This document shows positions 1 to 5,274 of a stretch of DNA of 5,866 nucleotides, piece after piece. Source of the stretch: Methanobrevibacter sp. (GTDB taxonomy: Archaea; Methanobacteriota; Methanobacteria; Methanobacteriales; Methanobacteriaceae); the NCBI GenBank assembly GCA_030539985.1, contig JAUNXD010000112.1:1-5866 (forward strand), given 5' to 3'. Position 1 is the first letter of the stretch, and each line of letters begins with the position of its first letter. A program made the position numbers and the translations under genes. The notes below the pieces were generated by a model that was not told the DNA's origin, made no database searches, and was given only the letters and a program-made list of their open reading frames with translations.

Positions 1-356
1 TTAACAGTGAAACCTTGTCTATAATCTCCCACGTCTGGTTGATTATTAACAGGATGATGAGGAGTCCTAAGCGGCGGAAGGATACCGACATGCTTCAGTT
101 CTGCTTTTATAGGAATAGCTTGTCTCCTCAAGTATTGAGGAGTATTCATATAATTCAAAACTTCAGCAATAAAATCTCCATCCTCTTCCCCATTTTCATT
201 CTTATCATGATTATCATTATAAATAACCACATTATCTGCTTGAAAAATAGCCAAAGCTCTTGCTATAATCCCTACTTTATAAGTACGGATTTTAAGATCT
301 TTAGACTCAGAAAGAAATGAGTTTGGAATAAATATAGATAGCTCATCTTTATACAT
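1..356 (-). CDS. SPOUT-class RNA methyltransferase, MTH1/C9orf114 family (N-terminal 118 residues, cut by window edge)
   Basis: An uninterrupted reading frame starts at ATG 356-354 and runs off the left edge, so the C-terminus is missing. The product begins MYKDELSIFIPNSF. Residues 28-46 (VGIIARALAIFQADNVVIY) look like the first strand and helix of a SPOUT fold. Residues 72-76 (TPQYL) and 90-101 (VGILPPLRTPHH) are hallmarks of the family of Methanothermobacter MTH1, a trefoil-knot protein related to human C9orf114/SPOUT1. Such proteins are SAM-dependent methyltransferases thought to modify RNA, probably at uridine N3; the target is not shown here. Residues 47-61, rich in N, D and E, are a variable loop. 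No other in-frame ATG, GTG or TTG lies between the upstream stop (398-396) and this ATG, and there is no Shine-Dalgarno site; the TATA box position predicts a nearly leaderless mRNA. In relatives the gene heads the L3-L4-L23-L2 ribosomal protein cluster, which should lie beyond position 1. Confidence 0.88.
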   Translation of the reverse strand, partial: MYKDELSIFIPNSFLSESKDLKIRTYKVGIIARALAIFQADNVVIYNDNHDKNENGEEDGDFIAEVLNYMNTPQYLRRQAIPIKAELKHVGILPPLRTPHHPVNNQPDVGDYRQGFTV

Positions 357-379
357 TAGTATACTTTTTATAAAGCAAA

Positions 380-389
380 CTATATAAAG
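380..389 (-). promoter_or_regulatory. TATA box, proximal promoter of the SPOUT methyltransferase gene
   Basis: On the minus strand this reads CTTTATATAG, a good match to the methanogen TATA box. Its centre is about 28 bp upstream of the ATG at 356, so transcription at the usual archaeal distance would start at or within a few bases of the start codon. That agrees with the lack of a Shine-Dalgarno site. The BRE just upstream (GGGTAAT) is only a moderate match. Confidence 0.6.
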
Positions 390-463
390 ATTACCCTACA
401 TTTATATAGCTATCACTAAATAGACTTACACATTTACAAAATATTATATCAATTATAATATCT

Positions 464-492
464 GTAGCTTCTTATATGCTACCAACTTTTTT
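464..492 (+). other. Small hairpin followed by T6
   Basis: GTAGC (464-468) pairs with GCTAC (478-482) across a 9-base loop. Four bases after the stem comes a run of six T (487-492). On the plus strand this looks like a weak intrinsic terminator, but no plus-strand gene precedes it. On the minus strand it would be a hairpin in the 5' leader of the SPOUT gene if the distal TATA box is used. A 5-bp stem in AT-rich DNA can arise by chance, and I assign no function. Confidence 0.25.
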
Positions 493-532
493 ATACTCAG
501 AGAATATATTAATATAAAATATGTGATAACCC

Positions 533-542
533 CTATATAAAG
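533..542 (-). promoter_or_regulatory. Second TATA-like decamer, possible distal promoter of the SPOUT/ribosomal cluster
   Basis: On the minus strand this repeats exactly the CTTTATATAG found at 380-389, in the same orientation, 153 bp further upstream. If active it would start transcription near 516 and give a leader of about 160 nt before the ATG at 356. The flanking bases differ from those of the proximal copy. It lies just past the T-tracts that should end the METTL5-like transcript, a sensible place for a downstream promoter. Confidence 0.35.
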
Positions 543-560
543 GTATGGTTTTTTAATATG

Positions 561-587
561 AAAAATCAAAATTTTTAAAAAATCAAC
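561..587 (-). terminator. T-tract terminator of the METTL5-like gene
   Basis: Immediately after the TAA at 590-588 the minus strand shows T6 (582-577), T4 (571-568) and T5 (565-561). Clustered oligo-T tracts without a strong hairpin are the usual archaeal termination signal. I see no GC-rich stem. Confidence 0.55.
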
Positions 588-1220
588 TTATTTTAAAATT
601 GCCCGAATCACAATGACATCAACATTTTGCTTTTCTTTTGTATGAAAATCATAAATTTTTGGAATTGGAAATTCATATCTGAAGATATGGGTTATTTCAA
701 GGTCATTGTCATGATAATATTTTATTAAAAACTCTTCGGTCGATGCCATGTGGAATGAATATAATACTTCACATTTCAGTTCAATTGCCTTTTGAATGAA
801 TTTCAAATCCTGGCCTGAATCGGCATTTTTTTGTGATCCGAAAGGAGGATTTTGAAATACAGTATTCGCATCCAAGGCCTCATTAAATTCCTCGATGTCA
901 CATTCAATGAAATTTAAATTGTCCAATTTTAATTTATTCTTAACTTCCATTGCCAAGTTAATGGAATCTTCATCAACATCTACACCAATTGATGAATTTG
1001 CACCCATCAGTGCTGAAGCGATTGCAAAAATACCAGTACCGCATCCCAAATCAACAACATTTCTGCCATCAACATCCCCCAGGCAATAAGCATTCCAAAT
1101 CAAATCTGAAGCGATAATTGACGGTGTGGAATACTGTTCAAGGCCAACCTTGGGATTTGGATGAGCCGGAATTGATTGAAGTTTCATTTCCAAATGTTTT
1201 TTACGAGTAATTAATTTCAT
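588..1220 (-). CDS. METTL5-like SAM-dependent rRNA adenine-N6 methyltransferase
   Basis: A 210-residue Rossmann methyltransferase of the COG2263 'predicted RNA methylase' group. Visible motifs, in order: LEQYST (28-33), matching LEQYPT of METTL5; motif I VVDLGCGTG (55-63), which binds SAM; an acidic ribose-binding segment GVDVDED (79-85); acidic D108 after the next strand; and NPPFG (124-128), the (N/D)PP(F/Y) motif of enzymes that methylate an exocyclic amine. The later YSFH (154-157) and YDFH (190-193) segments also match METTL5. Human METTL5 makes one m6A in 18S rRNA together with TRMT112; by homology this protein probably methylates 16S rRNA with an archaeal Trm112, an inference only. The ATG at 1220 fits the length of METTL5's N-terminus better than Met12. 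No Shine-Dalgarno site is present; the TATA element predicts a leader of about 10 nt. Divergent from pycA, which shares its promoter region. Confidence 0.9.
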   Translation of the reverse strand: MKLITRKKHLEMKLQSIPAHPNPKVGLEQYSTPSIIASDLIWNAYCLGDVDGRNVVDLGCGTGIFAIASALMGANSSIGVDVDEDSINLAMEVKNKLKLDNLNFIECDIEEFNEALDANTVFQNPPFGSQKNADSGQDLKFIQKAIELKCEVLYSFHMASTEEFLIKYYHDNDLEITHIFRYEFPIPKIYDFHTKEKQNVDVIVIRAILK

Positions 1221-1245
1221 CTAATAAAATATTTAAATTATTTAG

Positions 1246-1259
1246 TATATAATTATATA
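1246..1259. promoter_or_regulatory. Palindromic TATA element between divergent METTL5-like gene and pycA
   Basis: TATATAATTATATA is a perfect 14-bp inverted repeat, so each strand offers the same TATATAAT box. It sits almost midway in the 68-bp gap: its centre is about 33 bases from the minus-strand ATG (1220) and about 37 from the plus-strand ATG (1289). With start sites some 25 bp from each box, pycA would have a leader of about 13 nt that just holds its Shine-Dalgarno site, and the methyltransferase one of about 10 nt without one. Confidence 0.6.
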
Positions 1260-1278
1260 TTGATTAAAAAATTACTTT

Positions 1279-1283
1279 GAGGT
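1279..1283 (+). promoter_or_regulatory. Shine-Dalgarno site of pycA
   Basis: GAGGT lies 5 bases before the ATG at 1289. It decides the start: the in-frame TTG at 1277-1279 overlaps this site and would add only MRFQ to a conserved N-terminus (MFEKVLIANRGEIA). Confidence 0.85.
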
Positions 1284-1288
1284 TTCAA

Positions 1289-2779
1289 ATGTTTGAAAAA
1301 GTATTAATTGCAAATAGAGGAGAAATCGCCATTAGGGTTATGCGCGCATGTCGTGAACTTGACATTAAAAGCGTAGCAATTTATTCTGATGCAGACAAGA
1401 CTTCTCTTTATACAAATTATGCTGATGAAAGCTATCCCCTAGGAAATCCTTCACCAGCAAAATCATACCTAAATATCGAAAAAATCATCGATATAGCACT
1501 CGAATCCAGTGCAGATGCAATACACCCAGGATATGGGTTTTTAGCGGAAAATGCCAAATTCGGTGAAGAATGTGAAAAGAACGGAATTAAACTGATCGGA
1601 CCTACCGGAGATGTAATCAATAAGATGGGAGACAAGATTACCTCCAAAGCCCTTATGAAAAAAGCAGGAGTTCCCGTTATTGAGGGAACACCAGAAGGCG
1701 TAACCGATATTGAAGAAGCAAAAGAAATTGCTCGCCAAATCGGATATCCTGTAATTGTCAAGGCGTCTGCAGGTGGTGGAGGAATCGGTATGCGTGCAGT
1801 TTATGAAGAAGATGAACTTGTACGTGCGATTGAATCCACACAATCCGTAGCATCAACCAACTTTGGTGATTCAACAGTATTTATTGAAAAATACCTTGAA
1901 AAGCCAAGACACATCGAATTCCAATTATTGGCAGACGAACACGGAAATGTCATTCATGTAGCCGACAGGGAATGTTCCATCCAAAGAAGACACCAGAAGC
2001 TTCTCGAAGAAGCTCCTTCACCAATCATGACTGAAGAGCTAAGGGAAGAGATGGGTGGAAGTGCCGTTAAGGCCGCAGAGTATATTGGATATAAAAGTGC
2101 AGGTACTGTAGAGTTCCTTTATGATAATGGAGAATATTACTTCCTTGAAATGAACACACGTATTCAGGTGGAACACCCAATCACTGAACTGGTTACAAAT
2201 ACCGATTTAATCAAGGAACAGATTAAAATCGCCAACGGTGATGAATTAAGCTATCAGCAAAAGGATATCAAAGTAACAGGCCATGCAATCGAATGCCGTA
2301 TCAATGCAGAAGACCCTCTCAATGACTTTGCACCAAATCCTGGAAAAATTACAGGTTACAGATCTCCCGGCGGACCGGGCGTTCGTTTAGACAGCGGAGT
2401 GTACATGAACTATACCATTCCTACATTCTACGATTCAATGATTTCCAAATTGATTACCTATGGAAGAGACAGAAATGATGCAATCAACAGAATGAAAAGA
2501 GCATTAAGTGAATACATTATTTTAGGTGTAAAAACCACAATTCCATTCCATAAGGCAGTTTTAAGAAACCCTAATTTCATATCTGGAAATTTAAATACCC
2601 ATTTCATTGATACCTACAAAAAAGGTATTGAAGAGGAAATGGACAAAGTCATTGCAGAAGATTTGGAACTTGTAAATAAAATGAAATCAACATTCATGCC
2701 CGGCAAAAAGATTGCTGCAATATCCGCAGCTGTCGGATCTTACCAGAATATAGCTAAAAACCAGCAAATGCAAAAATAA
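1289..2779 (+). CDS. pycA: Pyruvate carboxylase subunit A (biotin carboxylase, ATP-grasp)
   Basis: This 496-residue protein catalyses the ATP- and bicarbonate-dependent carboxylation of biotin on subunit B; the pair makes oxaloacetate from pyruvate in the cytoplasm. The N-terminal biotin carboxylase domain begins FEKVLIANRGEIAIRV (2-17), with HPGYGFLAEN at 79-88. The ATP-grasp part has K158 before the glycine-rich loop AGGGGIGMR (161-169). H208, E210 and K237 (RRHQK), E275, E287, N289, R291, Q293, V294 and E295 (EMNTRIQVEH) and R337 match the ATP, metal and catalytic residues of E. coli AccC, numbered one lower. The C-terminal domain ends near residue 442, followed by a tail of about 50 residues. 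No biotin-attachment motif is present, as expected of the split archaeal enzyme. AccC of acetyl-CoA carboxylase is similar, but methanogens lack that pathway and birA lies next door. Divergent promoter at 1246-1259; probably co-transcribed with birA, 21 bp downstream. Confidence 0.95.
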   Translation: MFEKVLIANRGEIAIRVMRACRELDIKSVAIYSDADKTSLYTNYADESYPLGNPSPAKSYLNIEKIIDIALESSADAIHPGYGFLAENAKFGEECEKNGIKLIGPTGDVINKMGDKITSKALMKKAGVPVIEGTPEGVTDIEEAKEIARQIGYPVIVKASAGGGGIGMRAVYEEDELVRAIESTQSVASTNFGDSTVFIEKYLEKPRHIEFQLLADEHGNVIHVADRECSIQRRHQKLLEEAPSPIMTEELREEMGGSAVKAAEYIGYKSAGTVEFLYDNGEYYFLEMNTRIQVEHPITELVTNTDLIKEQIKIANGDELSYQQKDIKVTGHAIECRINAEDPLNDFAPNPGKITGYRSPGGPGVRLDSGVYMNYTIPTFYDSMISKLITYGRDRNDAINRMKRALSEYIILGVKTTIPFHKAVLRNPNFISGNLNTHFIDTYKKGIEEEMDKVIAEDLELVNKMKSTFMPGKKIAAISAAVGSYQNIAKNQQMQK

Positions 2780-2788
2780 ACTTACTTT

Positions 2789-2794
2789 GGAGAT
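2789..2794 (+). promoter_or_regulatory. Shine-Dalgarno site of birA
   Basis: GGAGAT lies 6 bases before the ATG at 2801. The in-frame TTG at 2795 directly abuts the site and cannot be served by it, so the ATG is the start. Confidence 0.8.
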
Positions 2795-2800
2795 TTGCAA

Positions 2801-3718
2801 ATGAAAGATGAAATAATCAAACTATTGAAAAAAGAGAAAAAACTTTCAAGTGAAACAATTAATGAAATTCAAGAAGTGAATATTCACGATTTCGCCAAAT
2901 TGGTAGAGGAAGTTGGAAAAGAAGATACTGAATATATCAAAGCATCTGAAATCTCTAAAGATTTAAATACCAAATGCATTGGTAAAAATCTGTATGTTTT
3001 CAATGAAGTAAGCTCCACAAATACCGTGGCCAAATTCTTATCAATGAACGGCGCTGAAAACGGAAGCGTTATAATTTCCGAAAAGCAAACCGCAGCAAGG
3101 GGAAGATCCGGAAAATCCTGGGAATCCCCACTTGGAGGAGTATGGCTATCAATTATCCTGCAGCCAAATGTGGACTATTCCAAGCTTCCGCTAATTACAT
3201 TGGCTACCGGAGTGGCCGTTGCAAAAACCATGGAAAAAATAGGCATTGAAGATGCTGAAATCAAATGGCCAAATGACATCATGATAAATGATAAGAAAGT
3301 ATGTGGAATTTTAACCGAAGCGGTAACCAAATTCAACACAATTGAAAATGTCATTATCGGTGTCGGAATTGATGCCAATTTGAATATTTCCGATTTCCCT
3401 GAAGAATTGCAAAGCGGAACAACAACCATTGCAGACGAACTTGGAAGAGAAGGCGATGAAAACCTCCTGATAAAAATATTTTTAGAAGAGTTTGAAAAAA
3501 TTAGTGAACTTTTCAGCCATGAAGGATTTGAAGCAATCCTTAAAGAGTGGAGAAAACGTTCATACAGTATTGGAAAAATCGTTGAAGTTAGAGAACCTTT
3601 CAACAAAAACTATGACGCTTACGTTATAGGTGTTGGTAAAGAAGGAGCTTTAATTGTTGAAAAAATTGACGGAACCTTAGAAAAAGTAATTTCCGGAGAA
3701 TGTATTATCAAAAACTAA
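2801..3718 (+). CDS. birA: Biotin--[protein] ligase (BirA family)
   Basis: A 305-residue ligase that activates biotin as biotinyl-AMP and attaches it to the lysine of the pyruvate carboxylase B subunit, probably the main biotin protein of the cell. The catalytic domain spans about 62-250: SSTN (71-74), the adenylate loop QTAARGRSGKSW (96-107), KWPND (155-159) with the likely catalytic K155, CGILTE (168-173) and GVGIDAN (187-193). The last motif is usually G-I-G-I-N-x-N, so D191 is a slight departure. Residues about 257-304 form the small C-terminal SH3-like domain. About 56 residues precede the conserved LNTKCIG (55-61). They begin like the winged helix of bacterial BirA (MKDEIIKLLKKEKKLSS) but look about 20 residues too short and lack a clear recognition helix and wing, so DNA binding is doubtful. 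Follows pycA by 21 bp, an operon that pairs the enzyme with its modifier. The stop overlaps the end of the convergent gene. Confidence 0.94.
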   Translation: MKDEIIKLLKKEKKLSSETINEIQEVNIHDFAKLVEEVGKEDTEYIKASEISKDLNTKCIGKNLYVFNEVSSTNTVAKFLSMNGAENGSVIISEKQTAARGRSGKSWESPLGGVWLSIILQPNVDYSKLPLITLATGVAVAKTMEKIGIEDAEIKWPNDIMINDKKVCGILTEAVTKFNTIENVIIGVGIDANLNISDFPEELQSGTTTIADELGREGDENLLIKIFLEEFEKISELFSHEGFEAILKEWRKRSYSIGKIVEVREPFNKNYDAYVIGVGKEGALIVEKIDGTLEKVISGECIIKN

Positions 3719-4863
3719 AATACAATCTCCCTACATTTTTCTTCATTTGGAATTACTTCAAGTAACCTTTCAAATGAAGACTCTATTTTTTTTGTTAAAT
3801 CATTTAAATCAAGATTGAATGCATCGCTGGTTGACAAATCAAATCTTAATGTAGCAGATGCGCCCGGCATTCCCACTGCAGGAATTGTAATTATGCCATA
3901 ATCCTTCAACAGAATGAATGAAAAGACAAATGCCAAATCATCATCAGATAATTTATGAGGAAAATCAATCTCTTTAGCTAAATCTTCAGGGGAAATCATA
4001 ACCCCCGTCGGTGTCTTTTTAAAATTAGTGAAATATGAATTCAATAAATCAAACAGCTCATCTTTTCGCTGCAGACTTTTTTTCAGATTATCCTCTTTAA
4101 AGTTTTTAATTCCATTAAGCATTGCAAGAACAAGTGGAGGTTGAGCTTCAAGACCGAATTGATTGACCTTGATTTTAATTTCATCAATCAAATCCCTACG
4201 CCCTGCCATAAGTCCGCCTCTTGGACCCGGCATTAATTTATCAGTGCTTGTTATAGCAATATCCGCACCCAAATCACAGGCTTTGGCCTGATTGAATACG
4301 ACGGTACGAAGTCTTGCTCCTGAAGCGTCATCAACCATGACAGGAATATCCTTTTCATGAGCCATTTCAATTACCTGTTTAAATTCATCCTCATCAATTA
4401 CCTTATGATCCATTGTGGAACCGGTAATGACAACCAATGAAGTATTTTCAGGTATTGAAAACTCCTCAAAGATATCGGTTTCAGAATAATTTGCTCCAAC
4501 CAGCCTGCAACTGCGAGGTATTGATGGGTGTGCAGGCAACTCGGCAAGGTAGTGTACAACATTGGTATCCTTTTTAACCAATGCCAATATGGTGGCAAGA
4601 ATGCCGGAAGAAGTTCTATTAAGTGGAAGGACTTTTTCACCACCCATATGCTCCAAACCAACTTCCTGAAGAGCATCTTCAAAAATAGCCGGTCCAACAT
4701 AGGTTTCCAAAAGATTTAACTCAGAAGGACTTGCAATGAATCCTCCGGACAAACCAGTCAAATCAAATAAATGCTCTCTTCCCTTAGTTTCAACAATATT
4801 TTTAATAATTGAAAGAGCATTCTCCCTTTTTTTAACTTCGTCTAATGAATTATTAACTATCAT
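3715..4863 (-). CDS. SelA-like pyridoxal-phosphate protein, UPF0425 / MTH_1914-MJ0158 family
   Basis: A 382-residue fold-type I PLP protein related to bacterial selenocysteine synthase SelA. DKLMPGPRGG (208-217) holds K209, the likely Schiff-base lysine (SelA has a similar DKLLGGPQ). VDDASG (177-182) supplies the aspartate expected to bind the pyridine nitrogen. LTGLSGGF (35-42) and LNRTSSGILA (81-90) resemble substrate- and phosphate-site segments of the group, and ITSTDKL precedes the lysine. The Methanocaldococcus member MJ0158 binds PLP but, as I recall, lacks SelA activity, and archaea make Sec-tRNA through SepSecS; the true substrate is unknown. 'L-seryl-tRNA(Sec) selenium transferase' would therefore be a misleading name. 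ATG 4863 follows directly on the TAG of the upstream gene in the same frame, and a weak GGATGAT lies inside that gene's end, so translation is probably coupled. No separate promoter is seen. The TAG stop overlaps birA tail to tail. Confidence 0.87.
   Translation of the reverse strand: MIVNNSLDEVKKRENALSIIKNIVETKGREHLFDLTGLSGGFIASPSELNLLETYVGPAIFEDALQEVGLEHMGGEKVLPLNRTSSGILATILALVKKDTNVVHYLAELPAHPSIPRSCRLVGANYSETDIFEEFSIPENTSLVVITGSTMDHKVIDEDEFKQVIEMAHEKDIPVMVDDASGARLRTVVFNQAKACDLGADIAITSTDKLMPGPRGGLMAGRRDLIDEIKIKVNQFGLEAQPPLVLAMLNGIKNFKEDNLKKSLQRKDELFDLLNSYFTNFKKTPTGVMISPEDLAKEIDFPHKLSDDDLAFVFSFILLKDYGIITIPAVGMPGASATLRFDLSTSDAFNLDLNDLTKKIESSFERLLEVIPNEEKCREIVF
3736..3740 (+). terminator. Possible T5 terminator of the pycA-birA operon
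   Basis: The only run of five T soon after the birA stop is here, 17 bases downstream, followed by CTTC. It lies inside the 3' end of the convergent PLP gene because the two genes overlap. No hairpin is seen; the signal is weak. Confidence 0.25.
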
Positions 4864-5193
4864 CTAATCAGAATCATCCAATTGTAATTTATAATCTTCA
4901 AAGAATTCAATAATGGATTTTAATTGTTTTTCGGTAATTTCCACATTAGTATATTCTTCATCTTCAGGAATTCCATAAAAATAGTCTGCAAATAATACCT
5001 TACCATCTGGACTGGTAATGAGAGTTATACCATCTGTAAGTTTATCAGGGTTTTTATTTTGAAATTCCAATTCTAAAGAAATACCTATTTTTTCAGAGAA
5101 CTTTGCTTTTTCTTCAGGTTCCCTATTACATTTTCTGATTTTTGTCATTCTTGATTTTAATTTCTTTTCAGCGAGTTCACTAATATCAGCCAT
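4864..5193 (-). CDS. Conserved-looking hypothetical protein, 109 residues
   Basis: I do not recognise this family. The product has three visible parts: a lysine/arginine-rich, probably helical N-terminus (residues 1-35, with one cysteine, C22); a central segment that reads as beta-hairpins (ISLELEF 38-44; ITLITSPDGKVLFADYFYG 56-74, with a likely turn at SPDGK); and a predicted helix with an acidic tail (87-109, ending LDDSD). There is no signal peptide, membrane segment or metal-binding motif, so it is probably cytoplasmic. A strong GGAGG at 5207-5203 sits 9 bases before ATG 5193, supporting it as a real gene and fixing the start. It is flanked by its own TATA box upstream and by the PLP gene that begins immediately after its TAG, so it may act with that enzyme, an inference from context alone. 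Confidence 0.75.
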   Translation of the reverse strand: MADISELAEKKLKSRMTKIRKCNREPEEKAKFSEKIGISLELEFQNKNPDKLTDGITLITSPDGKVLFADYFYGIPEDEEYTNVEITEKQLKSIIEFFEDYKLQLDDSD

Positions 5194-5202
5194 TTTCCAT
5201 TT

Positions 5203-5207
5203 CCTCC
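5203..5207 (-). promoter_or_regulatory. Shine-Dalgarno site of the 109-residue gene
   Basis: GGAGG on the minus strand, 9 bases before ATG 5193. A nearer, out-of-frame ATG at 5200 is only 2 bases away and opens a 4-codon frame (M-E-N-G-stop) across the true start, so it is not the gene start. Confidence 0.75.
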
Positions 5208-5257
5208 AAATAATATAATATTCATAAGAATAATTTAAATATAGTATAAATTAATTC

Positions 5258-5266
5258 ATATATAAG
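5258..5266 (-). promoter_or_regulatory. TATA box of the hypothetical-PLP gene pair
   Basis: The minus strand reads CTTATATAT, predicting a start near 5235 and a leader of about 40 nt with the GGAGG site. A second candidate, TTTATACT (5250-5243), would give about 29 nt. No oligo-T terminator of four or more follows the fumarase stop at 5275, so read-through from the fumarase gene is also possible. Confidence 0.45.
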
Positions 5267-5274
5267 TATTTTTG

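Noticed and set aside
15..320. Open frame of 101 codons on the plus strand
   Set aside because: It lies antisense to the SPOUT methyltransferase fragment, whose minus-strand translation carries conserved family motifs. The plus-strand product has a biased composition and no family signature.
1277..1288. TTG start for pycA four codons upstream
   Set aside because: The TTG overlaps the Shine-Dalgarno site that serves the ATG at 1289, and the extra residues precede a conserved N-terminus.
1432..1843. Open frames on the minus strand inside pycA
   Set aside because: They are antisense shadows of a strongly conserved biotin carboxylase and have no ribosome-binding site or family signature.
2795..2800. 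TTG start for birA two codons upstream
   Set aside because: It directly abuts the GGAGAT site, leaving no spacing, while the ATG at 2801 is well placed.
3175..3606. 143-codon open frame on the minus strand inside birA
   Set aside because: It is a shadow of the ligase catalytic domain, rich in S, I and F as antisense products often are.
3715..4863. True selenocysteine synthase (SelA)
   Set aside because: Archaea use SepSecS for this step, and the archaeal family to which this protein belongs has a tested member that reportedly lacks SelA activity.
4864..4866. TAG as a pyrrolysine codon joining the 109-residue protein and the PLP protein
   Set aside because: Methanobacteriales generally lack the pyl genes, the TAG is directly followed by ATG at the expected N-terminus of the PLP family, and no tRNA-Pyl or PYLIS-like structure is apparent.
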